The position numbers and the translations under genes are program-made. 33,530 nucleotides of DNA, taken from positions 1-33,530 of the forward strand of contig CAYYAQ010000050.1 of assembly GCA_964469555.1 (NCBI GenBank). The letters run 5' to 3'. The notes under the pieces are model-generated. The model made no database searches. It saw only the letters and a program-made list of their open reading frames with translations, and was not told the origin of the DNA. Below are positions 8,358 through 16,504 of the stretch, in pieces; positions within the stretch are counted from its first letter, which is position 1, and each line of letters begins with the position of its first letter. The stretch comes from CAYYAQ01 sp964469555 (GTDB lineage Bacteria > Planctomycetota > UBA1135 > UBA2386).

Positions 8358-8561
8358 CTAGAGGCGATCGTGGATGTCCGAGGGTGGGGGTGCGCCATCG
8401 GAGCCGTCTGCAGCCTGTTCGTCCTCGGAGAGTTTGCGCGCGATGTCGGACACCAGCGGCAGGCAGTTTCCGCAACACGATCCAGCCATGGCGTCCCGAT
8501 CCGCGCGCATCGCGTCGCGGATTTCTCCATCGGTGATTCCAAGGCAAGAGCAGACGATCAT
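8358..8561 (-). CDS. bfd: Bacterioferritin-associated ferredoxin (BFD-like [2Fe-2S])
   Basis: A 67-residue protein beginning MIVCSCLGITDGEI. The four cysteines, Cys4, Cys6 and the pair in CCGNC, follow the C-x-C...C-x2-C pattern of the BFD [2Fe-2S] fold (also found in NasB/NifU-type proteins). In the known system Bfd passes electrons to the heme of bacterioferritin so that stored iron is released. It lies directly upstream of bfr on the same strand. The ATG at 8561 is preferred over the in-frame ATG at 8609 because the domain begins there and the paired inverted repeats at 8577-8616 would otherwise lie inside the gene. The tail after about residue 48 is acidic and unstructured. Confidence 0.9.
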   Translation of the reverse strand: MIVCSCLGITDGEIRDAMRADRDAMAGSCCGNCLPLVSDIARKLSEDEQAADGSDGAPPPSDIHDRL

Positions 8562-8576
8562 CGTGTCGGTCGCTGA

Positions 8577-8616
8577 TTGAGATGTCGTCTCAACGGTTGT
8601 TGAGAACACGTCTCAG
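8577..8616. promoter_or_regulatory. Two inverted repeats upstream of bfd (probable operator pair)
   Basis: The first site is TTGAGA-TGTCG-TCTCAA (8577-8593), a perfect 6+6 repeat. The second is TTGAGA-ACACG-TCTCAG (8600-8616), with one outer mismatch. Their centres are 23 bases apart, about two helical turns. They lie 15 to 55 bases before the bfd start codon. Each contains TGA-N9-TCA, the spacing described for the RirA iron-responsive operator of the Rrf2 family; that link is suggestive only. Confidence 0.65.
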
Positions 8617-8766
8617 TATCGCTCAGAACGGTCCGGATCAGAAGGGAGGTGCTGAAAAAAGCGCGGTCGCCGTGCCTGCCGGATGGAAAGCGCGGTGGAG
8701 TAAGGGATTACAGCGGTTCCTCCCTGCCGATGCGGTCTCATGATGGGTCTGGAGCCCCGTCCGCCC

Positions 8767-9462
8767 CTAGGTCCAGCCGGAGTCCATGCGGTACAGGTGG
8801 GCGGGGCGACCGTCCGTCGCCCGCTTCCCCGGCGCCTCTCGGAGCTTCCCGTCCTCGACCATGCGCTTGAATCGCTTGGCGAAGTTGCTCTTGTCGTACT
8901 TCACCCCCTTCACCACTTCGTGCACCTGGCGGAGGTCAGCCTGCGTGAACTCGGCGGGGACGAGGCTGTTGGCGATCCTCGGTTCGTAGTCGATCTTGCC
9001 GCGGATGCGGTTCAGGGCGACGTCGATGATGTGGGCGTGGTCGAACGCGAGTTCGGGCAATTCCTGGATCGAATACCACTCCGCCGCCGTGGCGTCGCTG
9101 CCGCTGCGGACGTGGACATCGGCGCGAACCAGGGCGAAGTAGGCGACCGTGATCGTGCGACCGCGTGGATCCCGTCCCGGGTCGCCGAACGTGTAGAGCT
9201 GTTCGAGGAAGACATCGGCCCGACGCAATCCGGTCTCCTCCTCGAGCTCGCGGCATGCAGCATCGTCGGTGCTCTCGCCCTGAGGGTCGTGGTCCGAGAC
9301 CTCGACGAACCCGCCCGGCAACGCCCAGCTGCCCACGAACGGTTCGTTGCCGCGGCGGATGAGAAGGACCTTGAGGTCCTGGTTGCGGATGGTGAACACC
9401 ACGGTGTCGACCGTGACCTGGGGTCGTGCATACTCGTACCCGAAACTCACGGAGCCACCCAT
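8767..9462 (-). CDS. nrtR: NrtR-type Nudix transcriptional regulator of NAD metabolism
   Basis: A 231-residue protein with an N-terminal Nudix domain and a C-terminal winged helix (about 150-231: LVPAEFTQADLRQVHEVVKG ... FAKRFKRMVEDGKL, and a final RPAHLYR), the layout of NrtR. NrtR proteins bind ADP-ribose or related NAD products and repress NAD salvage genes. The opening VTVDTVVFTIRNQDLKVLLIRR is typical. The Nudix signature GGFVEV...RELEEETGL (50-79) carries an insertion of several residues (around SDHDPQGES) between its glycine and first glutamate. It is the last gene of the pncB-nadE-pncA operon; its ATG at 9462 lies inside pncA, overlapping its end by 16 bases. The likely operator is the palindrome at 12623-12643. 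Confidence 0.88.
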   Translation of the reverse strand: MGGSVSFGYEYARPQVTVDTVVFTIRNQDLKVLLIRRGNEPFVGSWALPGGFVEVSDHDPQGESTDDAACRELEEETGLRRADVFLEQLYTFGDPGRDPRGRTITVAYFALVRADVHVRSGSDATAAEWYSIQELPELAFDHAHIIDVALNRIRGKIDYEPRIANSLVPAEFTQADLRQVHEVVKGVKYDKSNFAKRFKRMVEDGKLREAPGKRATDGRPAHLYRMDSGWT

Positions 9463-10130
9463 TCCACACCCAGCCTCGTCAGATGTTCTCGCGACTTCGA
9501 TTCGCCCTCCTCCCCGCCGATCGCCGCCGTCGCGAGGGCCAGGACGCGGACCCGATACCCGCGCTCGGCGAGGCCGACCGCCGCGGCGTCGACACAGTAG
9601 CCACCGGTGCAGTAGCCCAGGACGTCGAATTGCACTTCGTCGCGACCCCCCATGCGCTGAACCAGCGCGTCGACAACGGGACCGGCGACCGGGTTGTCGA
9701 ACAGCGAGTAGACCTCCTTCTCGAAGTAGATGCCGACTCCCGCCATGGCCTCCTGCGCGATGTCGGCTGCTGACTGCGTGCGCGGGCCTTCACCCTGGAC
9801 GGATTCGCCGATCAGATTGGACACGTCGTCTTCCGCGAGCGGTTGCATCGGCACGAATCGCGTCTTCGCGGGCAGCTGGTGGTGCACGCGAAGCCATCCG
9901 GGCGTTCCCTTGACGCAGTGCGGCGGGAACGGTCCGCCGTTGCCGGCGAACTCCCACGCGTCGTACGAGTGCGAATCGACCGAACCAAGGATGGGTTGCC
10001 CGGAGGTCTGGGCGCGGGTCAGCGCCGAGATGATCGCGGCTTCGACGACGGACGCTGACGCCACGAAGAGCGCGCCCTCCGGGTCGACAAAATCGAACTG
10101 GGTGTCCACATCTACGAGGATCGTCTGCAT
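9447..10130 (-). CDS. pncA: Nicotinamidase / cysteine hydrolase (isochorismatase fold)
   Basis: A 227-residue protein that should convert nicotinamide to nicotinate plus ammonia. The N-terminal LVDVDTQFDF holds the catalytic Asp, VDSHSYDAWEF (Asp52, His54) and His71 in PPHCVKGTPGW fit the metal site, Lys138 in FEKEVY fits the catalytic lysine, and Cys179 in GYCTGGYCV the nucleophile. Context supports nicotinamidase over other isochorismatase-family enzymes: nicotinate phosphoribosyltransferase and NAD synthetase genes sit directly upstream. It starts one base after the nadE stop codon, and its end overlaps nrtR, suggesting translational coupling. Confidence 0.88.
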   Translation of the reverse strand: MQTILVDVDTQFDFVDPEGALFVASASVVEAAIISALTRAQTSGQPILGSVDSHSYDAWEFAGNGGPFPPHCVKGTPGWLRVHHQLPAKTRFVPMQPLAEDDVSNLIGESVQGEGPRTQSAADIAQEAMAGVGIYFEKEVYSLFDNPVAGPVVDALVQRMGGRDEVQFDVLGYCTGGYCVDAAAVGLAERGYRVRVLALATAAIGGEEGESKSREHLTRLGVEWVAP

Positions 10131-10131
10131 C

Positions 10132-11142
10132 TCACACCTCCGGGAGTTCGTTGGAGAGGATTGCGGATTGGAGCAGCGACGCACGGTCGCCGAGTGTCGG
10201 GCAATTCGGATTGTGCTTGTGACGCGTCGCGCGTTCGATGTGGCGGGCGGACTCGACGAATCGTCGCACCTGGTCGGCTTCGAACCCCGCGAAGGTCCGG
10301 TCGAGAGCCGTGTTGACCACGGCTTCGATAGCGGCCTCGTTCGACTCGGCGTCCCCGAACACGACGCCCTCCACTCCGGCCTCGTCGAGGAGCCGGGACA
10401 TCCGCTCGATGCTGCCGACGTGGGTGTACTCACCGCTCTCGAACGAGATGCGCGAATACATCCATCGCACGCCGTAGGTCGCCTCGAGCTCGTCTTCGTC
10501 GTTGTGTGCCGCCCCCGTCCCGTGCAGGTCCGGCGAGGGGATCGCCTCGATGATGCTCTGTGGAACCTCGAGGGCGCGCGCCAACTGGAACACCTCGCCC
10601 TTGCTGAGCATGGCGATCGGGTTGGTGTCGACCTCGCCGTCGCCCCCCTTCTGATAGAAGCGCAGGAACCGATCTTCACATTCGTTGCCGGTGCCGTGGC
10701 GGATGCCGCCGCGCAGCATTCGATTCAGGGCGCGTCCGATCGGGGCGCGCAGGCAGGATCGGAACGAGCCAAGAACGGTGGGATCGCGCGCGATCTGCTC
10801 CTCGATGGCCGTCCGATCGTGGCCCGCTGCCGCCGCCGCTTCGACCAGGTGCTCGGTGATGTGCGAGAAGGACTCACCGAGTTCTACTTCGATCAGTCGG
10901 ACGTCGCATGCCTGAGCTGCCCGGCGTGCCCTGTCGAGGGAATCCTCGCTGGAAGTGATTCCTGTGTAGACGGCGGTCACGTTGTCGGGCCCGATGGCTG
11001 TGGCCAGGAGTTCGAGCAGCGTCGCCGAGTCGATGCCGCCGGACACATCGAGTTCGGCCCGCGTGATGCCATGGTCTTCGTGGTATCGGCGAATCGCCTC
11101 GACGCGATCGGTGATCAGCGCATCTGTGTTGCGTACTGGCAT
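10132..11142 (-). CDS. nadE: NAD synthetase (ammonia-dependent type)
   Basis: A 336-residue ATP-pyrophosphatase-family enzyme that adenylates and amidates nicotinate adenine dinucleotide to NAD+. The PP-loop motif SGGIDS is at 34-39; GTGNECEDRFLRFYQKGGDGEVDTNPI is the substrate-loop region, and LSKGEVFQLARALEVP the following helix. There is no N-terminal glutaminase domain, so ammonia is the probable nitrogen donor. The C-terminal 100 residues (SESNEAAIEAVV-like segment to NELPEV) extend beyond the minimal domain, making it longer than the roughly 275 residues of the E. coli enzyme. The start is three bases after the pncB stop. Confidence 0.92.
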   Translation of the reverse strand: MPVRNTDALITDRVEAIRRYHEDHGITRAELDVSGGIDSATLLELLATAIGPDNVTAVYTGITSSEDSLDRARRAAQACDVRLIEVELGESFSHITEHLVEAAAAAGHDRTAIEEQIARDPTVLGSFRSCLRAPIGRALNRMLRGGIRHGTGNECEDRFLRFYQKGGDGEVDTNPIAMLSKGEVFQLARALEVPQSIIEAIPSPDLHGTGAAHNDEDELEATYGVRWMYSRISFESGEYTHVGSIERMSRLLDEAGVEGVVFGDAESNEAAIEAVVNTALDRTFAGFEADQVRRFVESARHIERATRHKHNPNCPTLGDRASLLQSAILSNELPEV

Positions 11143-11145
11143 GAG

Positions 11146-12609
11146 TCAGCCATCCCTCTTTTTTGCGAGTTGATCCATGAGTCTCCGTGTCTCCGGGCTC
11201 AGCGTGAACGGGCTCCGCGCCGAGGCCTCGTCGAGCATGTCCGCGCTGTATCCGTGCAGCGGATCGGCTACGTCTGGCTGTCCGGTCAGGCAGACGCAGT
11301 CTGGCGGCACGCTCTCGTCTTGCTGCGCGATGATCCCAAGGGGGCCGTCCCCACTTTGCCGCCGCCAGATCACGGGCTTGCCAGGCACACTGGTCTTGCC
11401 CAGGCCCGCTGCGTCGCCGAACTTCATCCGCGGTTCGCCAGTCGTCTGGCTGAGCTTGTAGACGGCGCTCACGCGATCCCGTTTGTGCCGATAGTCGCCT
11501 GGCGCGGCGACGATGTACCCTCCGTAGCCGTAGATCTGCTCGGCTTCCGAGAGTCTGGTGAGTTCGCGCAACTTCTCGAACTCTCTCGTGATTGCCAGGT
11601 CCAGGCCATCCTCGAGAACGTGGGTGGGGGACAGGCCGCACCTCGAGAAGAGATCGCAGGCGTATCGATACTGCGCGATCTTGTCGCCTGAGTCGTAGCG
11701 AATGGCGCTCGCGTGAGGTCGTTCCTCCATCACCCGCCGCGCGGCGGGAAGCCCGGACCGGATGGTATCGAATGTGTCCAGCAGATAGCTCGGCGGGTCG
11801 CGGCGCATGTCTCGCATGCTTCGAAATGCCGACAGGTCGTCACCCCAGCGCTGCACGTGTTCGTGTCCCATCGTGCCGACGGGACGCATGCCGAGTTCGT
11901 GGGCGAGCATGACGTTGCTCGTCCCTTCGACCCGTTCCGCCTTGCACGCCTCGAGTGCGATCCGGTGTTGATCCATGCAGACCGCGCTGCGCATCCCGAC
12001 CTCGAAAATGCGCGTCGGCTCGTCGACGGCTCGGACCAGCTGTGCGACCTGGCTTCGAACGCGATCGAAGTACCCCTCGCTGCCGACGGTGATGACGGGA
12101 TCGTGTCCGAGGATCGGCGCCACGGTCTGGAGGATCAGATCGCGATGCTCTTCGCACGTCGCCGTGCCGTACCAAGCGTCCTCATCCTGTCCCGAGCGGG
12201 TGCGAGACTTCGCCTCCGTCGCGAGCTGAATGGGGTAGTTCAGCCACAGCAGCACGGGCTCGAGGAATGAGACCAGGAAGCTCGGGCCGGTGATGGTGAG
12301 GATCGGCTCACGCTCGTGAACCCACGTGTCCGTCGGCACTGCCTCGATCCGGATCTCTCCGGTCAGGGCTGCGCGCATGGCCTCGTCCATCCCGTAGTGG
12401 TGGGTATCGAGGAAGCCGTCGATGTCGGCGGTGGTTCCGAGTGACTCCTGGATTCCGGCGACGCGGTCTCTCACCCAGGAAGCGAGGTCCAGCGGCACGT
12501 ACTGCCAGCCGCCGTGCCGGAGCGAGAAGTAGAAGGTCTCCTCACGCAGCGGAAAGCCCGCCTGAGCCATGGCGAACTTGTAGGCGTCGGTGGCGAGGAC
12601 GTGCGGCAT
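11146..12609 (-). CDS. pncB: Nicotinate phosphoribosyltransferase
   Basis: A 487-residue type II phosphoribosyltransferase that makes nicotinate mononucleotide from nicotinate and PRPP. The start MPHVLATDAYKFAMAQAGFP is the family's substrate-end motif, and SNVMLAHELGMRPVGTMGHEHVQRW plus IRYDSGD are the phosphate/PRPP-site blocks. It is the first gene of the NAD salvage operon. The ATG at 12609 is used; a GTG at 12630 in frame lies inside the operator palindrome and is unlikely. A nicotinamide-specific activity cannot be excluded by eye, but the nicotinamidase gene in the operon argues for nicotinate. Confidence 0.9.
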   Translation of the reverse strand: MPHVLATDAYKFAMAQAGFPLREETFYFSLRHGGWQYVPLDLASWVRDRVAGIQESLGTTADIDGFLDTHHYGMDEAMRAALTGEIRIEAVPTDTWVHEREPILTITGPSFLVSFLEPVLLWLNYPIQLATEAKSRTRSGQDEDAWYGTATCEEHRDLILQTVAPILGHDPVITVGSEGYFDRVRSQVAQLVRAVDEPTRIFEVGMRSAVCMDQHRIALEACKAERVEGTSNVMLAHELGMRPVGTMGHEHVQRWGDDLSAFRSMRDMRRDPPSYLLDTFDTIRSGLPAARRVMEERPHASAIRYDSGDKIAQYRYACDLFSRCGLSPTHVLEDGLDLAITREFEKLRELTRLSEAEQIYGYGGYIVAAPGDYRHKRDRVSAVYKLSQTTGEPRMKFGDAAGLGKTSVPGKPVIWRRQSGDGPLGIIAQQDESVPPDCVCLTGQPDVADPLHGYSADMLDEASARSPFTLSPETRRLMDQLAKKRDG

Positions 12610-12622
12610 GTTTAGTAGTCTA

Positions 12623-12643
12623 GTTACCACACTTAGTGGTAAC
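12623..12643. promoter_or_regulatory. 21-bp palindrome in front of pncB (probable NrtR operator)
   Basis: GTTACCAC-ACTTA-GTGGTAAC is a perfect 8+8 inverted repeat. A looser outer pair, TTTAGT on the left and ACTAAA on the right, extends the symmetry to about 40 bases. It sits only 14 bases before the pncB ATG, so a bound repressor would block transcription start or early elongation. NrtR is known to use palindromic sites of about this length in front of NAD salvage genes, and nrtR is the last gene of this operon, so autoregulation is likely. Confidence 0.75.
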
Positions 12644-12707
12644 TACGACTAAAAGGCAGCAATCCCAGAAATCGGTCGCGTTGGGGGCTTCAGGTGCCGC
12701 GGGGACT

Positions 12708-15700
12708 CTACTTCCTGCCCCGGGCTGCGCGGGACTTGGTCTCAGACGCCTTTGAGGCCGCATCCGCCGCGTTCGCCTCGTCGTCTCGATCCAGCGCGCG
12801 GAGTACCCGGGCGTGCAAGCCGTACCGCCGTGCCATCCGAGCGTATCGCCGCGACGAGGGCTTGCTGTTCGCGATGACCTTCTCGCCCTCGGCGATCATC
12901 TTCGTCGCTTGTGCGTGCGCCGCCTCGCCGCCTTTGCCTTGGAAGAGGACCTCGGCGAAGTGTCTTCGAGTGCCGGACAGCTGGTCCAGGTAGGTCCACT
13001 TGTCGGGGAAACGCTTCACGAGGTCTTCCAACAACGTGACCGATTCGCGCAGCGAGCGTTCCTCGCGGTCGCGGTCATGTCGGCGGTAGCGGGACGAGAG
13101 ATACTGCAGGATCCGACTCGTCAACGCCCCGTACGACGACGAGGGGAAGTCGACCTGCAACTTGCGGGCGATGGTGAGCGCCCGGTCGAGCTCGGTGGTG
13201 TCATCACCGAAGGACTGACCGGTGATCAGGGTCTCGACCAGCTCGTACTTGTAGAGCGCCACTTCGGGATAGTCTGCGACGAGCTTTTCGAGGATGGACT
13301 GCGCATCGGAGATCACGAACCCGGCGAGGAACTCGTCCTTGTCCTCACGCAAGTGCGCCGCTCGTCCGAGCCAGAGGTAGCCGTAGTAGTTGCGGCAACT
13401 GCGGGCGATCGCGAGGCGAAAGACGACGTTGTCCGGATCTTCGGCCAGCAGACCGCCGAGGAGCGATTGGGCCCTGGTGTGATGCACTCGTCGCTCTGGT
13501 CCGAGGTATTCCTCGCGGTGGCGTCGGCCCTCGCTTCGCGAAGAACGACCCGGAATTCGCCGATCGTCCCCACGGCGACCGTCTCCGCGCCGACCATCAC
13601 CACGACGACTGTCACCACGACGACTGTCACCGCGACGACCGCCGCGCCGGATGAGGCCCGACGGACGTCGACTGTCGCGGGGAGGATCCTTGATAGGGCG
13701 AATGCCCCAGGACCCGAGGAAGTCGTGCGCGCGCGCCAGCTCGTAGAGGCCACGGTTCGTCGTGACGATCGGCTCGCCATTCTCATCCTCGAGGGCGGTG
13801 AGCACGTGGTTGTGGGCCTTTCGCGCCTCATCGAGCATCTGCTGCTGCCCGAATACCTGGCCCAGTTGATTTTGCGCGGTCGCGATCTCGACGGCGTACT
13901 CCTTGGCTCCGAGTTCCTCGTAGATGCTGATGGAGGTGGCGTAGGCCCCCGCCGCCTTGTCGAGCTCACCGAGCCGCATGCGGATGTCGCCGATCTTCTG
14001 GTTCGCTCGCGCCGTGTCCTGCTGCAGATCCGGGTGGTTCTGGTTGTCTTCTTTGAACTGGCCGAAGACCTCGAGGAGCTTCTGCAGAAGCGCCGCGTCC
14101 TTCTTCGATGCGATCGGGATGGAAGCGTGCTGGTAGACCGTCTCCGTCTCGCCGGTCTCGTTATCCGTCGTGGCCGAATCCCGGATCACGACCTGGAACA
14201 CGTCTGGACCGGCCAGGTGGTCGAAGACTCCGCCGAACGCCTTGAGCGACCGCGAGAGGTTCTTCTGCACCAACGTGTTGGCGGCGACCAACTTCCCGTT
14301 GATGGTCTTCTGGTTCACGTAGTTCGTCCACCCGAGGGTGGCCGCCCCGAGAATGGCGGAGATTGCGACGGCGATCGCACCCGCGAGAGCCTTGTTGCGT
14401 CGACACCACCGCGACACGCGCTGAATGGGGGTGGTCCTCCGCGCGAGGATCGGTCGGTCGTTGAGGAACCGCGACAGGTCCTCGCGCAATTCCTCCGCAC
14501 TCTGGTAGCGGTGGGCGCGCTCGCGGTTGATCGCCTTGAGCACGATGGTCTCGATGTCGGGGGGGATGCCCGGGCGGAGCTTGCTCGGCGCGGCGGCGCG
14601 TCCTTCCGTCACCTGATGCATCAGGCCGCTGCGGTTGTTGCCGGTGAACGCGGGGCGCAACGTGAGCAATTCGTAGAGAGTCAACCCGAGGCAGTAGATG
14701 TCCGTGCGGGTGTCGTATTCCCCGTAGAACTGCTCGGGCGCCATGTACTGCAGCGTCCCGACGACGTCACCCGTGTGCGTGAGGTTGCTCTCCTCGATGG
14801 CTTTTGCCAGCCCGAAGTCCGTTACCCACACGACGCCCTGTCCGTCGAGCAGCAGGTTCGCGGGCTTGATGTCGCGGTGGAGCGTGCCCTGGGAGTGGGC
14901 GTAGCTCAACGCGTCGGCGACTTGCAGACCGATTCGGGCCACGCTTTGCCAGTAGGCCGGCCCCAGGTTGCCTGATCCTTCCACCGTCGGCTCCGGTGTG
15001 GTGTCCGCTGACGGCTCCGTCGATCCCGGCGTGGCGCTGATCGTCGACGTGCGCGTCGCCGCGATGGCCGATGAAGAGCCGCCGTTCGAACCGGAACCCG
15101 TCGCCAACGGGCTCGACGAGGATGAACTCGAGGTGGACTGGAACTGTCCGTTGCGCAGCCCACTTGCGGCGTCCCGCGCTAGAGCGTGGATGCTCGCGCT
15201 GGACGTGCCGGGCGTGGTCTTTGGCTTCTCGCCTCGCAGTTCCCTGACGATACGATCCAGGCCGAGGCCGCGGATCAGCTGCATGACGTAGTAGTGGTAG
15301 TCGTCTTGCTCGCCCACGCCGAAGATCGGCACGATGTTCGTGTGGTGCAGCCGCGCAGCGGTCTGGGCTTCGCGTTCGAATCTCTCGAGCCGGTGGTCGT
15401 CGAGCAGGGACTGGCGCGGCAGGACCTTCACCGCGACGTGCCGACCGAGGGACTGCTGTTCGGCTTCGTACACGATGCCCATGCCGCCGCGACCGATCTC
15501 TCCGAGAATCAGGTAGTCCCCGAGCTTCTTCAGCGACTTCGGTCCCTTCAGGAATCGACTCTTCTCGGGCTGCTCCTTGCGCAGCTTGAGTTCTTCCATC
15601 GCCACGACCGTGGGGAGGAGGTCGTGGATCTCGGTCGCGATGTCGGGATGCCGGGCCGCGTACTCTTCGATCGTTGGCGCCTCGCCCGTCCGCATCCGTT

Positions 15701-15809
15701 CGACGAACTCCGCGGCGATCTCCTCGATCGGATTCTGCTCATCGTTTTCCTCGACGCTGTCGCCCAAGTCGCTGTCCTCGATGTCGTCGTCCTTCGGTTC
15801 GCGGGTCAT
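12708..15809 (-). CDS. Membrane-anchored Ser/Thr protein kinase with TPR-like C-terminal region
   Basis: A 1033-residue protein. Residues 1-95 are acidic. The kinase domain spans about 98-455: GRGGMG at 106-111, Lys128 in VAVKVL, HRDIKPAN with Asp313, DFG with Asp331 and APE at 357-359. Between the N- and C-lobes, about residues 195-285 form a Ser/Thr/Gly-rich insert. A membrane segment follows at about 472-494, after which roughly 500 residues contain helical TPR-like repeats, presumably on the other side of the membrane. Inside that region lies an Arg/Gly/Asp repeat block. The start codon overlaps the stop of the sigma-factor gene (ATGA), so the two are translationally coupled and probably one signalling unit. 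The signal is unknown. Confidence 0.9.
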   Translation of the reverse strand: MTREPKDDDIEDSDLGDSVEENDEQNPIEEIAAEFVERMRTGEAPTIEEYAARHPDIATEIHDLLPTVVAMEELKLRKEQPEKSRFLKGPKSLKKLGDYLILGEIGRGGMGIVYEAEQQSLGRHVAVKVLPRQSLLDDHRLERFEREAQTAARLHHTNIVPIFGVGEQDDYHYYVMQLIRGLGLDRIVRELRGEKPKTTPGTSSASIHALARDAASGLRNGQFQSTSSSSSSSPLATGSGSNGGSSSAIAATRTSTISATPGSTEPSADTTPEPTVEGSGNLGPAYWQSVARIGLQVADALSYAHSQGTLHRDIKPANLLLDGQGVVWVTDFGLAKAIEESNLTHTGDVVGTLQYMAPEQFYGEYDTRTDIYCLGLTLYELLTLRPAFTGNNRSGLMHQVTEGRAAAPSKLRPGIPPDIETIVLKAINRERAHRYQSAEELREDLSRFLNDRPILARRTTPIQRVSRWCRRNKALAGAIAVAISAILGAATLGWTNYVNQKTINGKLVAANTLVQKNLSRSLKAFGGVFDHLAGPDVFQVVIRDSATTDNETGETETVYQHASIPIASKKDAALLQKLLEVFGQFKEDNQNHPDLQQDTARANQKIGDIRMRLGELDKAAGAYATSISIYEELGAKEYAVEIATAQNQLGQVFGQQQMLDEARKAHNHVLTALEDENGEPIVTTNRGLYELARAHDFLGSWGIRPIKDPPRDSRRPSGLIRRGGRRGDSRRGDSRRGDGRRGDGRRGDDRRIPGRSSRSEGRRHREEYLGPERRVHHTRAQSLLGGLLAEDPDNVVFRLAIARSCRNYYGYLWLGRAAHLREDKDEFLAGFVISDAQSILEKLVADYPEVALYKYELVETLITGQSFGDDTTELDRALTIARKLQVDFPSSSYGALTSRILQYLSSRYRRHDRDREERSLRESVTLLEDLVKRFPDKWTYLDQLSGTRRHFAEVLFQGKGGEAAHAQATKMIAEGEKVIANSKPSSRRYARMARRYGLHARVLRALDRDDEANAADAASKASETKSRAARGRK
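13540..13660 (-). repeat. Short tandem repeat encoding RRGD units inside the kinase
   Basis: Tandem 12-base units encode RRGD followed by Ser, Gly or Asp-type changes, five or more times in a row, within a longer arginine-rich segment. On the plus strand the units read as CGACGACTGTCAC-type blocks around 13590-13640. The frame stays open, so this is an in-frame low-complexity expansion in the C-terminal region of the kinase. Confidence 0.75.
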
Positions 15810-16504
15810 GGCGTCACGAAACTGTCGGGGTCTTCGCGGTTTTCGCCGACGCCGGGGATCCGCGAGAGGATGGTTTTCAACCGCTGTAACGCGCGCACGT
15901 AGCGGTTGCTCGCCGTGGATCGCTGAATTCCGAGGAGTTCGGACACTTCCTTGTTGCTCAACTCCTCGAAGTGCCGCAGCACGAGGATTTCCTGGTCCAT
16001 CGGCTCCATGTCGGCGAGCACGTTCTCCAGCATCGTCGCGATCTCGGCCCTCATGGCTGCCTGGCTCGGGGAGGTCAGCCCGCCGAGCAGTTGCATCGAC
16101 ATCGAGGCTGAACTCGCCATGGGGGAGGCGAATCGCTGCAGGGAAACCTCCTGCCCGGCGTCGCGGAGCTTGGATCCCAAGTGGCGTCTGTGGACGTCGA
16201 CCATGGTCTGGCCGACGATCAGCCGGAGCCAGACGAAGACGGAGTTCGATTTATCCACCGTGAAACTGTCGATGCGTTGGCGGGCGGCGAGATACGCCTC
16301 CTGGAGAATGTCGTCGGGGTCGACCCGACCCTTCAGCCGCTGATCGAGTCGGAAGTAGACCATGCGCTGGAGGCGGTCCCAGGAGATGGAGAACAGAGTC
16401 GCGAGGGCTTCGGCGTCCCCCTTGGACAGGCTCTTGGTCAGAGCCTCGATCTGTTCCTCGGTCGCGTTAGAATCGGGGGTGGGTATTTCGGTGCGGTCTG
16501 ACAT
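15806..16504 (-). CDS. RNA polymerase sigma-70-like factor, planctomycete family
   Basis: A 232-residue ECF-size sigma factor. Region 2 is seen in FRLDQRLKGRVDPDDILQEAYLAARQRI ... FVWLRLIVGQTMVDVHRRHLG; region 4 in MEPMDQEILVLRHFEELSNKEVSELLGIQRSTASNRYVRALQRL, a helix-turn-helix for -35 recognition. The spacing and the VDPDDILQEAYLAA wording match the planctomycete-specific sigma family (TIGR02984-like). The ATG at 16504 (MSDRTEIPTPDS) is chosen; the open frame extends upstream without recognisable coding content. Its TGA overlaps the kinase ATG by four bases. In this family such factors are typically paired with a kinase; I infer that this kinase controls, or is controlled with, this factor. 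Confidence 0.92.
   Translation of the reverse strand: MSDRTEIPTPDSNATEEQIEALTKSLSKGDAEALATLFSISWDRLQRMVYFRLDQRLKGRVDPDDILQEAYLAARQRIDSFTVDKSNSVFVWLRLIVGQTMVDVHRRHLGSKLRDAGQEVSLQRFASPMASSASMSMQLLGGLTSPSQAAMRAEIATMLENVLADMEPMDQEILVLRHFEELSNKEVSELLGIQRSTASNRYVRALQRLKTILSRIPGVGENREDPDSFVTP

Noticed and set aside
9730..11691. Plus-strand open frame of 653 codons
   Set aside because: Covers three well-supported NAD salvage genes on the other strand and shows no domain of its own.
13540..13660. RRGD repeat tract as a CRISPR-like or mobile repeat
   Set aside because: Units are 12 bases, contiguous, in frame and without spacers, so it is a coding low-complexity tract.
12813..14975. Long plus-strand open frame of 720 codons
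   Set aside because: It lies antisense to the kinase gene, whose motifs are complete. Its translation is Val/Arg/Asp-rich without domains, a typical shadow in high-GC DNA.
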